The position numbers were made by a program, and so were the translations under genes. A stretch of DNA of 64,000 bases from Lachnospiraceae bacterium NC2004 (GTDB taxonomy: Bacteria; Bacillota; Clostridia; Lachnospirales; Lachnospiraceae): assembly GCA_000621905.1 (NCBI GenBank), contig JHXB01000005.1, forward strand, positions 117,363 through 181,362. Reading direction: 5' to 3'. Shown here in pieces: positions 38,023-46,361 of the stretch (position 1 is its first letter; each line of letters opens with the position of its first letter). Under the pieces are notes generated by a model. It saw nothing but the letters and a program-made list of their open reading frames with translations. It searched no databases and was not told the origin of the DNA.

Positions 38023-38676
38023 ATGATTCTGTATCATGGTAATCAAGATAAGAATATGATTCCGCAATACGGAAAAGGTAATGTCCATAATGATTATGGG
38101 ATAGGCTTCTATACAACCGAAGATATAGAACTAGCTAAAGAGTGGAGTTATAATAATTACGATCCTCAAAATATTAATATAGACAATCATTGGCTTCATA
38201 CATATGAATTGGATGAGGGTGGTGTTGAAATCTACGATTTAACAGAGTTGGATATTCTATATTGGTTAGCTCAACTCTATAAGTTTAGGTTAATAGATGG
38301 ACTGACAGAGCTGCAAGAAGAAAGGAAGAATAGGTTTTTAGATAAATACTATAAGGATTTGACAGATAAGGATGTTATTTTAGGCTGGAGAGCAGATGAT
38401 TCCTACTTTAAGTATGCCAGAGATTTTTTGAGCGTGGACATTTATAAGGAAACTCTTGAAGAGGCAATTATGTTAGGTAATTTAGGAGAACAATTTTTTA
38501 TACAATCTCAGAATGCTTTTAATCGACTTAAGATAAAGGATGAACCTGTTTTTGTAGAGGGATTTTATAAGAATAAGTACTTAAATCGAGACAAAATCGC
38601 TCGAAATGAGTATGAGATCAAGAGGACCAATAATCAGTATTTGAAGAATAAGACAACTATTCTTGATATAATATAA
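38023..38676 (+). CDS. DUF3990 protein, ADP-ribosyltransferase-like
   Basis: A 217-residue protein. The start ILYHGNQDKNMIPQYGKGNV and NDYGIGFYTTEDIELAKEW match DUF3990, which resembles the ADP-ribosyltransferase fold (H in YHGN, Y in GFYTT, and an acidic LGNLGEQFFIQSQNAF region near residue 150 that may supply the Glu). DUF3990 genes often sit beside a small partner, as toxins would. The next gene starts 11 bp later. AGGAGG precedes the start. REP repeats bound the two-gene block on both sides. Confidence 0.72.
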   Translation: MILYHGNQDKNMIPQYGKGNVHNDYGIGFYTTEDIELAKEWSYNNYDPQNINIDNHWLHTYELDEGGVEIYDLTELDILYWLAQLYKFRLIDGLTELQEERKNRFLDKYYKDLTDKDVILGWRADDSYFKYARDFLSVDIYKETLEEAIMLGNLGEQFFIQSQNAFNRLKIKDEPVFVEGFYKNKYLNRDKIARNEYEIKRTNNQYLKNKTTILDII

Positions 38677-38687
38677 AGGTGATAACG

Positions 38688-39185
38688 ATGGATAATTACG
38701 AAAAATGGTGGATGAATTTTGATATGAATAACACGGGAAGCTTATTCGAGAATTTATCTAGTTACTTTTTTGATAAATATAATGTTTATCCTAATATTGA
38801 AGCATTTATTGATTATTATTCTAATTCGGAATTGAGAAAACAAATTGATATGCATCATCCTAGATTTTCAGTTTTATCTGGTAAAGAGATTATAGAATTG
38901 ATAATCAATTATGATTTTGATAAAATGATTCCCGATGAGTTTATAAGCACTACTCGTGTTGATGAATATTGTGATTATAAAAAAAATGAACTGTATTGGA
39001 TAGGATGGTTTATTACATATTGTAAATATAAAAAGGATACAAGTTTTTCTTATATATATAATTACATAGGGTTTAGTGAACTTAGACGTTTATATATAAC
39101 ATATCATGAGATGGATAATAGTGTATGTTATAATAAAATTTTTGCTAATGAATATAGTACCACGAGAACCGTCCCTGTGGTATAA
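38688..39185 (+). CDS. Partner of the DUF3990 gene, candidate antitoxin
   Basis: A 165-residue acidic, aromatic-rich protein of a family I do not know by name. The C-terminal part LYWIGWFITYCKYKKDTSFS and FSELRRLYITYHEMD follows a pattern seen near toxin-like genes in Lachnospiraceae, to my recollection. The last residues (STTRTVPVV) are encoded by the REP at 39157-39182, so the natural end may have been replaced. ATG 38688 is chosen because AAAGGTG lies 6 bp upstream. It is translationally close to the DUF3990 gene. Confidence 0.6.
   Translation: MDNYEKWWMNFDMNNTGSLFENLSSYFFDKYNVYPNIEAFIDYYSNSELRKQIDMHHPRFSVLSGKEIIELIINYDFDKMIPDEFISTTRVDEYCDYKKNELYWIGWFITYCKYKKDTSFSYIYNYIGFSELRRLYITYHEMDNSVCYNKIFANEYSTTRTVPVV
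39157..39182 (-). repeat. REP family B copy, right end of the insertion in the ech operon
   Basis: GTACCACGAGAACCGTCCCT then GTGGTA, in opposite orientation to the copy next to echB. The echC ribosome site AAAGGAGG begins directly after it. Confidence 0.88.
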
Positions 39186-39199
39186 AAGGAGGATATAAT

Positions 39200-39646
39200 A
39201 TGGCTAATATTACAAGATCACCATGGCTTCTGCACTATGACGGATCAAGCTGTAACGGTTGTGATATCGAGGTTTTGGCTTGTTTAACACCTGTCTATGA
39301 CGCAGAGCGATTCGGAATTGTCAATACAGGTGACCCGATGCAAGCTGACATTTTCTTGATTACGGGTGGAGTCAATGAACAGAATATTCCTGTGGTTAAG
39401 CAGCTTTATGAGCAGATGCCTGAGCCTAAGGTTGTAGTTGCAGTCGGAGTATGTGCTTGTACCGGCGGTGTATTTAAAGATTGCTATAACATAATAGGTG
39501 GAGCGGACCAGGCGATACCGGTTGACATCTATGTGCCGGGATGTGCAGCAAGACCGCAGGCTATTATTGACGGTATAGTCAAGGCGATTGGATTGTTCCA
39601 GGAACGTCTAGAGAATAGTGAGAAGGAGAGTGATAAGGTTGGCTGA
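39200..39646 (+). CDS. echC: EchC: NuoB-like small hydrogenase subunit
   Basis: A 148-residue subunit carrying the proximal [4Fe-4S] cluster next to the NiFe site. The ligand cysteines are seen in SCNGCDIEVLACLTP, VGVCACTGGVF and VPGCAARPQAIIDG. Such short small subunits are typical of membrane-bound group 4 hydrogenases. The AAAGGAGG site survived the insertion upstream, so the gene can still be translated, but its transcription now must cross or start within 5.3 kb of inserted DNA. Confidence 0.93.
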   Translation: MANITRSPWLLHYDGSSCNGCDIEVLACLTPVYDAERFGIVNTGDPMQADIFLITGGVNEQNIPVVKQLYEQMPEPKVVVAVGVCACTGGVFKDCYNIIGGADQAIPVDIYVPGCAARPQAIIDGIVKAIGLFQERLENSEKESDKVG

Positions 39647-40016
39647 TACTGTAACATTTAAGAATGAGATAGAAGAGATAGCAGTTGATTCATTGGTATC
39701 AAGAGCAGAAGAATTGATAAAGGCCGGCTATCGTTTCTCACAGGCGTGTGCCGCTTATATTGATGATAAGTTTGAGCTCAGTTATTCATTTTCAAATTAC
39801 GACAATTATGATTTGTTGAATCTAAGAGTTGTAATTGATACCGACACGGAAGTTAAGAGCATTACGACTGTTGTTCCTGCTGCGGTATTTTATGAGAATG
39901 AGATGCATGAATTATTCGGTGTTAAGATTGTCGATATTGCACTTGATTATAAGGACAAGTTATATCGAATCAAACAGGAGTGTCCATTAGGACCTTCAGG
40001 GAAGGAGGAAGCTTAG
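39639..40016 (+). CDS. echD: EchD: NuoC-like subunit
   Basis: A 125-residue NuoC/30-kDa-like subunit, recognised by YENEMHELFGVKIV and the DYKDKLYRIKQECPLGP end. TTG 39639 is the probable start because AAGGAG stands 8 bp before it and it overlaps echC by 8 bp, a usual coupled arrangement. The family role is structural, between the small and large subunits. Confidence 0.85.
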   Translation: MADTVTFKNEIEEIAVDSLVSRAEELIKAGYRFSQACAAYIDDKFELSYSFSNYDNYDLLNLRVVIDTDTEVKSITTVVPAAVFYENEMHELFGVKIVDIALDYKDKLYRIKQECPLGPSGKEEA

Positions 40017-40019
40017 AAT

Positions 40020-41102
40020 ATGGGTAAGAGAAGCGTAATACCATTTGGACCACAGCACCCGGTGCTTCCGGAGCCTATACATCTTGACCTTGTTGTTGAG
40101 GACGAGAGGATTGTTGAGGCGATTCCTTCTATTGGATTTGTACATCGTGGACTTGAGAGTCTTATCGAGAAGAGAGACTTTAACCAGATGACCTATGTTG
40201 TTGAGAGAACATGTGGAATATGTAGTTTTCAGCATGGTATGGGGTATTGTGAGACGGTTGAGAAGATATTTGATGTTGAGATTCCAAGACGTGCCAAGTT
40301 CTTAAGAACTATATGGGCAGAGATGAGCAGGATGCATTCTCATCTTTTGTGGGCTGGCTTGCTCGCTGATGCATTTGGATATGAGAATTTATTCTATCAG
40401 TGCTGGAGAATCAGAGAGAAGGTTCTTGATCTTCAGGAAATGACATCGGGCGGCCGTGTTATATTCTCTGTCAATAAAGTCGGTGGTGTAATCAAGGATA
40501 TGGATGCCGATATGCTTAAGGCAATCCTTGAGACAATCAAGGATGTCGAGAAGGAACTTAAGGTTATCAAGAAGACTTTCTTCAATGATTATTCGGTTAA
40601 GTCAAGACTTAAGGGCGTAGGAATCCTTACTCCGGAACAGATTAACGCTTTAGGTGCTGTAGGACCTATGGCTAGAGCGAGCGGAGTGGAGAACGACATG
40701 AGACGCTTAGGTTACGCTGCTTACAGCGAGATTGATTTTGAGCCGGTTGTAAGTAACGACTGTGATTGTTATGCAAGATGTTACGTAAGAATCATGGAGA
40801 TATTCCAGTCTATCGATATAATCAGACAGGCGATTGCTAAGATTCCTGATGAGACAGATCTCTTTGTTCCGATTAAGGGTAATCCTAACGGAGAGGCATT
40901 TGTCAGACTTGAGCAGCCTAGAGGTGAGGCTTTCTATTATGTTAAGGCGAACGGTAAGCCTAACTTACAGAGGATGAGAGTCAGAACTCCGACCTTTGCC
41001 AACGTACTTGCACTTTGTGAGATGTTAAAGAATACTGAAGTTGCTGATGTGGGACTTTTGGTTGTAACTATTGATCCTTGTATAAGTTGTACCGAGAGAT
41101 AG
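40020..41102 (+). CDS. echE: EchE: NiFe hydrogenase large subunit
   Basis: A 360-residue catalytic subunit. The N-terminal nickel motif is RTCGICSFQHG (near residue 62) and the C-terminal motif is DPCISCTER, giving all four cysteine ligands of the NiFe(CN)2CO site. The protein stops at the residue after which other hydrogenases are normally clipped, so no maturation protease should be needed, as known for Ech and CooH-type large subunits. HypA and HypF in this window supply parts of the maturation path. Confidence 0.94.
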   Translation: MGKRSVIPFGPQHPVLPEPIHLDLVVEDERIVEAIPSIGFVHRGLESLIEKRDFNQMTYVVERTCGICSFQHGMGYCETVEKIFDVEIPRRAKFLRTIWAEMSRMHSHLLWAGLLADAFGYENLFYQCWRIREKVLDLQEMTSGGRVIFSVNKVGGVIKDMDADMLKAILETIKDVEKELKVIKKTFFNDYSVKSRLKGVGILTPEQINALGAVGPMARASGVENDMRRLGYAAYSEIDFEPVVSNDCDCYARCYVRIMEIFQSIDIIRQAIAKIPDETDLFVPIKGNPNGEAFVRLEQPRGEAFYYVKANGKPNLQRMRVRTPTFANVLALCEMLKNTEVADVGLLVVTIDPCISCTER

Positions 41103-41112
41103 GAGGTTGATT

Positions 41113-41580
41113 ATGGGTATTATGAAATATGCGCCTAGTGCGCTTGCTAATATGTTTAAGCCTCCTGTTACCACTAAGTATCCTGCTGAGCCGGCTGAGT
41201 ATCCAGAGAGAAGCAGAGGACACATCGAGATAGAGATCGATGAGTGTATTGGATGCGGACTGTGCGTAAGATGTTGTCCATGTGGGACTTTGTCGGTTGA
41301 TAAGCTTAAGGGTACATGGACGATAGACAGATTTGATTGTATTGCTTGCGGGTATTGCGTTGAGAAATGTCCGAAGAAATGTCTATACATGAAGGATGGC
41401 TATCAGGAGCCGGGAGATGACAAGTCTCCGATTACATATACCAAGTCTCCTGAACAGCTTGCCAAGGATGAAGAACAGCGTAAGGCACTTGCTGCCAAGG
41501 CGGCGGCAGCCAAAGCGGCAGCGGAAGCTAAAGCTAAAGAAGCAGCTGCAGCAAAAGTGGCAGAAGATAATGCTAAGTAA
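41113..41580 (+). CDS. echF: EchF: 2[4Fe-4S] ferredoxin-like subunit
   Basis: A 155-residue electron-transfer subunit with two ferredoxin motifs, CIGCGLCVRCCP and CIACGYCVEKCP (residues about 47-60 and 78-90). ATG 41113 has AGGAGG 6 bp upstream. The last 45 residues are an Ala/Lys/Glu-rich, probably helical tail (KALAAKAAAAKAAAEAKAKE), longer than in EchF of methanogens. It brings electrons from ferredoxin to EchC. A family A palindrome begins at its stop codon. Confidence 0.92.
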   Translation: MGIMKYAPSALANMFKPPVTTKYPAEPAEYPERSRGHIEIEIDECIGCGLCVRCCPCGTLSVDKLKGTWTIDRFDCIACGYCVEKCPKKCLYMKDGYQEPGDDKSPITYTKSPEQLAKDEEQRKALAAKAAAAKAAAEAKAKEAAAAKVAEDNAK

Positions 41581-41657
41581 TCAATGGGGACAGTCCCCGT
41601 TGATCACTTAGGAAAAATAAGCAACGCTCCAGTAGGGACAGTCCCTAGTGGAGCGTT
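41579..41657. repeat. Two family A palindromes after the ech operon
   Basis: TCAATGGGGACAGTCCCCGT with TGATCACTTA, then a perfect copy AACGCTCCAGTAGGGACAGT/CCCTAGTGGAGCGTT at 41623-41657. They may act as hairpins ending the ech transcript and that of the convergent LRR gene. Confidence 0.85.
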
Positions 41658-41661
41658 AGCA

Positions 41662-43071
41662 TTATTCAAAAACTATTTTTTCGAGTGTATCAGTGTCATA
41701 ATAGTCCTCATCATAGTTTTCTACACCTTTAGGAATTGATATTTCTTTAATTTTAGTGCCATATATGAAGTCAATGCCAAGACTCTTGACTGATTGTGGA
41801 AGTATTAACGAGGTAAGTCCTGTATTCATAAATGCATTATCACCTATTGACTCTAGTCCATCATTTAACTCAACCTCTTCTAATGAGCTTAGATTAACAA
41901 AGGCTGAATTACATATTCTTTTTACATTTTTGCCCATTATAACTTTTTTAGTGGTGGTGTTACCTACTTTGCCCAGTGGGTTAAATATAGATACTTCTTC
42001 AACACAGTCGGGAACTATAGCGACTTCGTCATCAAGATAATAATGAAATGCCAGCTTGCCTTCTTTAGATATTTTTGATTCAATAACACTTCCATTCTCA
42101 TCTCTTATTTCATCTATCAGAATGAAGCCGTTGACAAGAATATCATATCCTGCATCGTATAATCCTTTAATAACAGGCTTTGAGTTAATCGAAGCTTTTG
42201 CGAGTTTGTACATATCATCTTCTGGGAGTTTTTGTGTTTTAATTATAAAATTATCAAGAGAATAAAAAGTTCCAATATATGGATATTCTTCTTTAAAATC
42301 GAAACGCTCTACACTTTCGGGGATTACTACCGAACTGAGATTACATATCGCATATTCGTCTTCTTCACCATTAAAAAAAACGTATGTAAAAGCTGAAGCA
42401 TTAATTATCTTGCATTTTTCACTAACAACAAAATCACTAACTCCACCAAGTACTCTTAATAGTATTGTACCATCCTTGGTATAAACGCCTCCATTTTCAC
42501 TTGAATAGTCATCAGAATCAAGTAATGTAATATTTCTTGATTTTACAATATTAAGAAGGCTGAGGTTCAGATTGGTAGAACAAATAATAGTATCCACGTT
42601 GTCGTATCCTGTAATCACTCCCCATTCATCTTCCTTTTTACCATTCCAAATAAATGTCATATCACCTGGCATACTGACTTTTTTTATTAAATGCGAACCG
42701 CCTAGCACTCCGGAACCCATCTTTTTAACGGAGTTAGGGATTGTGATTGTGTCAAATGAGCATCCGTAAAAGGCAAATGCTCCAATCTCTTTTACGGTAT
42801 TTGAGATTTTAACTTTATTAAGCTTTTTGCATCCGTCAAATGCATAGGGAGGGATTTTGGTAACGCCTCTCATAATATTTACTTTTTTGATTTTCTTCTT
42901 TTGTTTTTTAGACGGAATCATTGAAGATTTCATTGAGCCTTTGCCCGACACTGTAAACGTACCGTTCTTGAGAGATGTTTTAACAGCTGCAGAAGCATTG
43001 ACATTGTTAAAACAATATAATGCAGAAAAAGTAAGTATAAGCAATGCGATAATCATCTTATAATTCTTCAT
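41662..43071 (-). CDS. Secreted BspA-type leucine-rich repeat protein
   Basis: A 469-residue protein with a signal peptide (residues about 5-28), a short beta-rich domain (LKNGTFTVSGKGSMKSSMIP), and LRR_5 repeats such as IPPYAFDGCKKLNKVKISNT, VKEIGAFAFYGCSFDTITIP and, near the end, CNSAFVNLSSLEEVELNDGL. No sortase motif or membrane anchor is visible. BspA-like LRR proteins bind host or microbial surfaces. It is transcribed alone toward the ech operon. Confidence 0.85.
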   Translation of the reverse strand: MKNYKMIIALLILTFSALYCFNNVNASAAVKTSLKNGTFTVSGKGSMKSSMIPSKKQKKKIKKVNIMRGVTKIPPYAFDGCKKLNKVKISNTVKEIGAFAFYGCSFDTITIPNSVKKMGSGVLGGSHLIKKVSMPGDMTFIWNGKKEDEWGVITGYDNVDTIICSTNLNLSLLNIVKSRNITLLDSDDYSSENGGVYTKDGTILLRVLGGVSDFVVSEKCKIINASAFTYVFFNGEEDEYAICNLSSVVIPESVERFDFKEEYPYIGTFYSLDNFIIKTQKLPEDDMYKLAKASINSKPVIKGLYDAGYDILVNGFILIDEIRDENGSVIESKISKEGKLAFHYYLDDEVAIVPDCVEEVSIFNPLGKVGNTTTKKVIMGKNVKRICNSAFVNLSSLEEVELNDGLESIGDNAFMNTGLTSLILPQSVKSLGIDFIYGTKIKEISIPKGVENYDEDYYDTDTLEKIVFE

Positions 43072-43148
43072 TTATCCGGACCACCTCTAATATGTTTTGG
43101 ATGTTTTCATTATATCACAGATTTATCATGGGGTAAACGAGCTTTGCT

Positions 43149-44018
43149 TTATCGTTTTATGGTTTCGTTAATCTTGTCGATGAACATTTGCACAGCAGGC
43201 GGAAAAACCTGATACTTCTTCCAGATTAGCTTACCTGTAGTTTTAAACTCGGGGATAAGAGGTCTGAAGGTTAATGGGCTTTCCCCGGTGGTATTAATAA
43301 GTTTATCAAAGCACAGTGCTATACCAACTCCGTCCTCTACCATGAGAGAGGCGTTGAATATCAGGTTATAGACTGCTATTACATTTAGCCCGGAGAACTC
43401 TTTGGCTCCGGTGATATAAGGAAATGATGACCTTGACACGATAATCTTTCGTTCTTTTATATCGTCAATGGATATTACATTTTTATCTGCGAGAGGGTCA
43501 TCTTTTTTAAGAAGAACACCGTATATATCAGAGTAAGGAAGCTCAACTATCTGATATAGAGAAGGGTCGGCGTCGGTGAATATCACGGCAAAGTCAATCA
43601 ATCCGTTATTCAGTTCTTCGATAAGGTCCTTGGTGTCACCGCTTGTGATGTGAAAATTAATATCGGGATAGTCACGGGAGATTTCACTTGCGGTAAGAGA
43701 GAGATAGTGAAAAGCATGTGATTCACCCGCACCGATTCTTATTGAGCCTGTGACATTATTCTTAACCTGTGATATCTCCTCTTCGGTCATCTGCATCAGG
43801 CGTACCATTTCCTCTGCACGCTTTCTTAATATCATTCCCTCCTCGGTGAGAGTTATTCTTCTGTTACCTCTTATAAACAGTGAGGTATTAAGTTCTGCCT
43901 CAAGCTCCTTCATCTGCCTTGAAAGTGAAGGTTGTGCCACATGAAGCGCCTCGGCAGCCTGTGATATTGTTCCTTCCCTTACAACAGCAAGATAGTATTC
44001 CATTGTTCTGATATCCAT
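43149..44018 (-). CDS. LysR-type transcriptional regulator
   Basis: A 289-residue regulator with the N-terminal winged helix (MEYYLAVVREGTISQAAEAL and HVAQPSLSRQMKELEAEL) and a periplasmic-binding-like effector domain (GSIRIGAGESHAFHYLSL onward). It is divergent from the DUF3737/small protein/cyclophilin-like operon with a 120-bp gap, the classic LysR layout, so it probably controls that operon. The effector is unknown. Confidence 0.92.
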   Translation of the reverse strand: MDIRTMEYYLAVVREGTISQAAEALHVAQPSLSRQMKELEAELNTSLFIRGNRRITLTEEGMILRKRAEEMVRLMQMTEEEISQVKNNVTGSIRIGAGESHAFHYLSLTASEISRDYPDINFHITSGDTKDLIEELNNGLIDFAVIFTDADPSLYQIVELPYSDIYGVLLKKDDPLADKNVISIDDIKERKIIVSRSSFPYITGAKEFSGLNVIAVYNLIFNASLMVEDGVGIALCFDKLINTTGESPLTFRPLIPEFKTTGKLIWKKYQVFPPAVQMFIDKINETIKR

Positions 44019-44138
44019 AAAAGCACCTCGTTCCTGCTATTCAATTTTAACATAGGAAGCCATAGAAAACAAGCATTTGATTATAGCAGGGTTACAGTGT
44101 ATGATTAAGTCATAAGCATAAAAAGGAGTGTGATTGCT

Positions 44139-44996
44139 ATGCAGACTTACAGAAATGAAACATTTGACGAGGAGCGTGCTTTATATGGAGCAGATGAAGT
44201 AAATGTAATATCCTGTCGGTTTGATGGCCCGGCTGATGGAGAAAGTGCGCTTAAGGAAAGCAGGAATGTAGAAGTGACAGACAGCTATTTTAATCTTAGA
44301 TACCCGTTTTGGCATGACGATAACATTTGCATCAATAAAACGGAGTTAACCGAAGGGTGTCGGGCTGCGCTCTGGTATTCAAAGAACGTATCTGTATCAG
44401 ATTCTATGCTGCATGGAATTAAAGCATTAAGAGAATGTGACGGTGTGAAAATCAAATCTTGTGATATTGTCTCACCTGAGTTTGGCTGGTTTGTTAATGA
44501 TATTGAAATGATGGATACCAATGTCGTAAGCGAGTATTTTATGCTGCATTCAGACAGGCTTACATTCGACAAGGTGAAGCTTACCGGAAAATATTCATTT
44601 CAATATATTAAGGATTCTGTTTTTACAAATTGTGAATTTGACACCAAGGATGCTTTTTGGCATGCCAAGAATGTTACAGTAAAAAACAGCATAATAAAGG
44701 GCGAGTATCTTGCATGGTATTCAGAGAACCTGACATTTGAGAATTGTACTATATCAGGAACGCAGCCGCTTTGTTATTGTAAGGGGCTTAAGCTGATAAA
44801 CTGTCGCATGATAGGCACAGATCTTGCATTTGAAAAATCAGAGGTGGATGCTTCAATACAAAATGAAGTGGACAGTATTAAAAATCCTTGGAGTGGCATA
44901 ATCCGCGTGCCGGGAGTGAAGGAAGTTATAATGGATGATGCAAATGCAAAGGGCAGAATAATTACTGATAAGCAAAAAATCTGTGCATGTGCATAA
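44139..44996 (+). CDS. DUF3737 family protein, copy 1
   Basis: A 285-residue protein of short repeated units resembling a right-handed beta helix (pattern such as VEVTDSYFNLRYPFWHDDNI, LTFENCTISGTQPLCYCKGL). It is typical DUF3737, whose function is unknown; the fold suggests a surface or carbohydrate-binding role but no signal peptide is seen. ATG 44139 is chosen because AAAGGAG lies 10 bp upstream. A close paralogue lies at 57839-58675. Confidence 0.88.
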   Translation: MQTYRNETFDEERALYGADEVNVISCRFDGPADGESALKESRNVEVTDSYFNLRYPFWHDDNICINKTELTEGCRAALWYSKNVSVSDSMLHGIKALRECDGVKIKSCDIVSPEFGWFVNDIEMMDTNVVSEYFMLHSDRLTFDKVKLTGKYSFQYIKDSVFTNCEFDTKDAFWHAKNVTVKNSIIKGEYLAWYSENLTFENCTISGTQPLCYCKGLKLINCRMIGTDLAFEKSEVDASIQNEVDSIKNPWSGIIRVPGVKEVIMDDANAKGRIITDKQKICACA

Positions 44997-45009
44997 CGGA
45001 GGTGTGATG

Positions 45010-45234
45010 ATGAATGAAGCGGAGATTGCTGAGAACCTATACGATGCGGGATGCATGGATGATGATGTAGAAGCGATTCTTAACTGCTGCCATATCGGAG
45101 ATAAAAACAAGGCTGATAAGCTTATCGCCGGATGTCGTAAGAAGCAGATAGAAAAGCTTCATGAGAGCCAGAGATGTATTGACAGGCTTGATTACTTAAG
45201 CTACAGGCTTGACAGGGAAGGAGTGGTGTCTTGA
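45010..45234 (+). CDS. Small cysteine-containing helical protein
   Basis: A 74-residue protein (MNEAEIAENLYDAGCMDDDV start) predicted helical, with the repeated sense of a small regulator (RCIDRLDYLSYRLDREG). It lies between DUF3737 and the cyclophilin-like gene with overlapping or touching ends, so it is part of that operon. I recognise the pattern from Lachnospiraceae clusters but no function is known. Confidence 0.75.
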   Translation: MNEAEIAENLYDAGCMDDDVEAILNCCHIGDKNKADKLIAGCRKKQIEKLHESQRCIDRLDYLSYRLDREGVVS

Positions 45235-45905
45235 TGATAAAAAGAAAAGTATTGGTGGTAGTGGCGTTTTTTATGTTGGCGGTTGTATCTGCATTTTTTA
45301 TAATACAGGCAAATGCAAAGGGACTTCACTTAAGTAAAACCAATGTGGTAATGCATGTCGGAGAGAGTGTTAAATTAAAGGTATCTGCTAATTGTAATGT
45401 CAGGTGGTCGTCAAGCGATAAAAAGGTGGCTACAGTTACCCAAAAAGGTCGTATTAGAGCCAAAGCATCCGGAAGTGCTGTTATAAAGGCGAAGTATGGC
45501 AGGAAAACCCTTAAATGCAAGGTTACGGTAAAGCGTAAGGATAATACAGGAGACGGTATTATGAAGATTAAGGTTACGGATGGTGATAACACGATTATAT
45601 TCAGATTGAATGACACAGCGCCGGCAAAAAGTCTTTATAGTATGCTGCCTATGGATGTGGAGATTGAGAATTACGGAAGCAATGAGAAAATCTTTTATCC
45701 CAAAAAGGATATAGCCACAAAGGGTGGACAGGAAGGAAGCGGAAAAGCGGGCGACCTGGCACTGTTCTCACCATGGGGAAATGTAGTCATGTACTATGGA
45801 GATTTTTCATCATATCCGGGCCTTTATCTACTGGGCAGTGCAGAGTCAGGGAGCAATAATGTGAAGAAACTGTCCGGTAAGGTACATATCGAGGTGTCGG
45901 ATTAA
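45234..45905 (+). CDS. Secreted Big_2 plus cyclophilin-like domain protein
   Basis: A 223-residue protein. A membrane-type signal (residues about 5-27) precedes a bacterial Ig-like domain (KTNVVMHVGESVKLKVSANC, then CKVTVK) and a cyclophilin-like domain (MKIKVTDGDNTIIFRLNDTA, FYPKKDIATKGGQEG, GDLALFSPWGNVVMYYGDFS). Cyclophilin-like domains of this type may have lost isomerase activity. The ATG overlaps the stop of the small gene (TGATG). It ends at a strong bidirectional terminator. Confidence 0.83.
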   Translation: MIKRKVLVVVAFFMLAVVSAFFIIQANAKGLHLSKTNVVMHVGESVKLKVSANCNVRWSSSDKKVATVTQKGRIRAKASGSAVIKAKYGRKTLKCKVTVKRKDNTGDGIMKIKVTDGDNTIIFRLNDTAPAKSLYSMLPMDVEIENYGSNEKIFYPKKDIATKGGQEGSGKAGDLALFSPWGNVVMYYGDFSSYPGLYLLGSAESGSNNVKKLSGKVHIEVSD

Positions 45906-45973
45906 AGTAAACGGGTGGAATGATATACCTTCTGTGAAGGAGATGGTGTTCCCACTGGAACGTTAGCGTAAAA

Positions 45974-46004
45974 AAATCCCCGGCGGACCGCCGGGGATTT
46001 TAGT
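45974..46004. terminator. Bidirectional terminator between convergent genes
   Basis: AAATCCCCGGCGG pairs perfectly with CCGCCGGGGATTT around one base, with A before and T after. Confidence 0.93.
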
Positions 46005-46010
46005 CTTTAA

Positions 46011-46343
46011 TTATTCATTAGATGAATCAATCTTTTTGTCGGCAATGACCGGAACTATCTCACCGTCAACTACAGCAAGTTCGCCGAGCTCGTCAAGAAC
46101 CTCACTTCTGAAGGTAAGCTCCTGAGAATCCTGATATCCGATGAAGAGAAGTGTTTCGATTGAAGATCTGTTAAAGAAGATCATATCGGTCTCTCCAACG
46201 AGTCCCTCCGGATAAAGGCATCCGACAAAATCGTAAATGGTGTCACTGCCTTCAGGAACTGCGATTCTTCCGCAGATCATTACTAATCTCTCGCCTTCTG
46301 TGAGTTTAACAACTGATCCGATAGGTAATAAATTCTTGTACAT
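46011..46343 (-). CDS. DUF4176 family protein
   Basis: A 110-residue protein (MYKNLLPIGSVVKLTEGERL, FVGCLYPEGLVG, FIGYQDSQELTF) matching DUF4176, which is often encoded in type VII secretion effector loci of Firmicutes. It lies 18 bp after the large gene on the same strand, so the two likely form a pair; an adaptor, chaperone or immunity-like role is possible. No secretion ATPase is in the window. Confidence 0.7.
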   Translation of the reverse strand: MYKNLLPIGSVVKLTEGERLVMICGRIAVPEGSDTIYDFVGCLYPEGLVGETDMIFFNRSSIETLLFIGYQDSQELTFRSEVLDELGELAVVDGEIVPVIADKKIDSSNE

Positions 46344-46361
46344 TATAATGTCCTCTCTTTC

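Noticed and set aside
33833..39182. Integron or phage attachment sites as explanation for the cassette joints
   Set aside because: No integrase is present and the joints lack attC-like core sites; the copies match the REP hairpins tied to the Y1 transposases.
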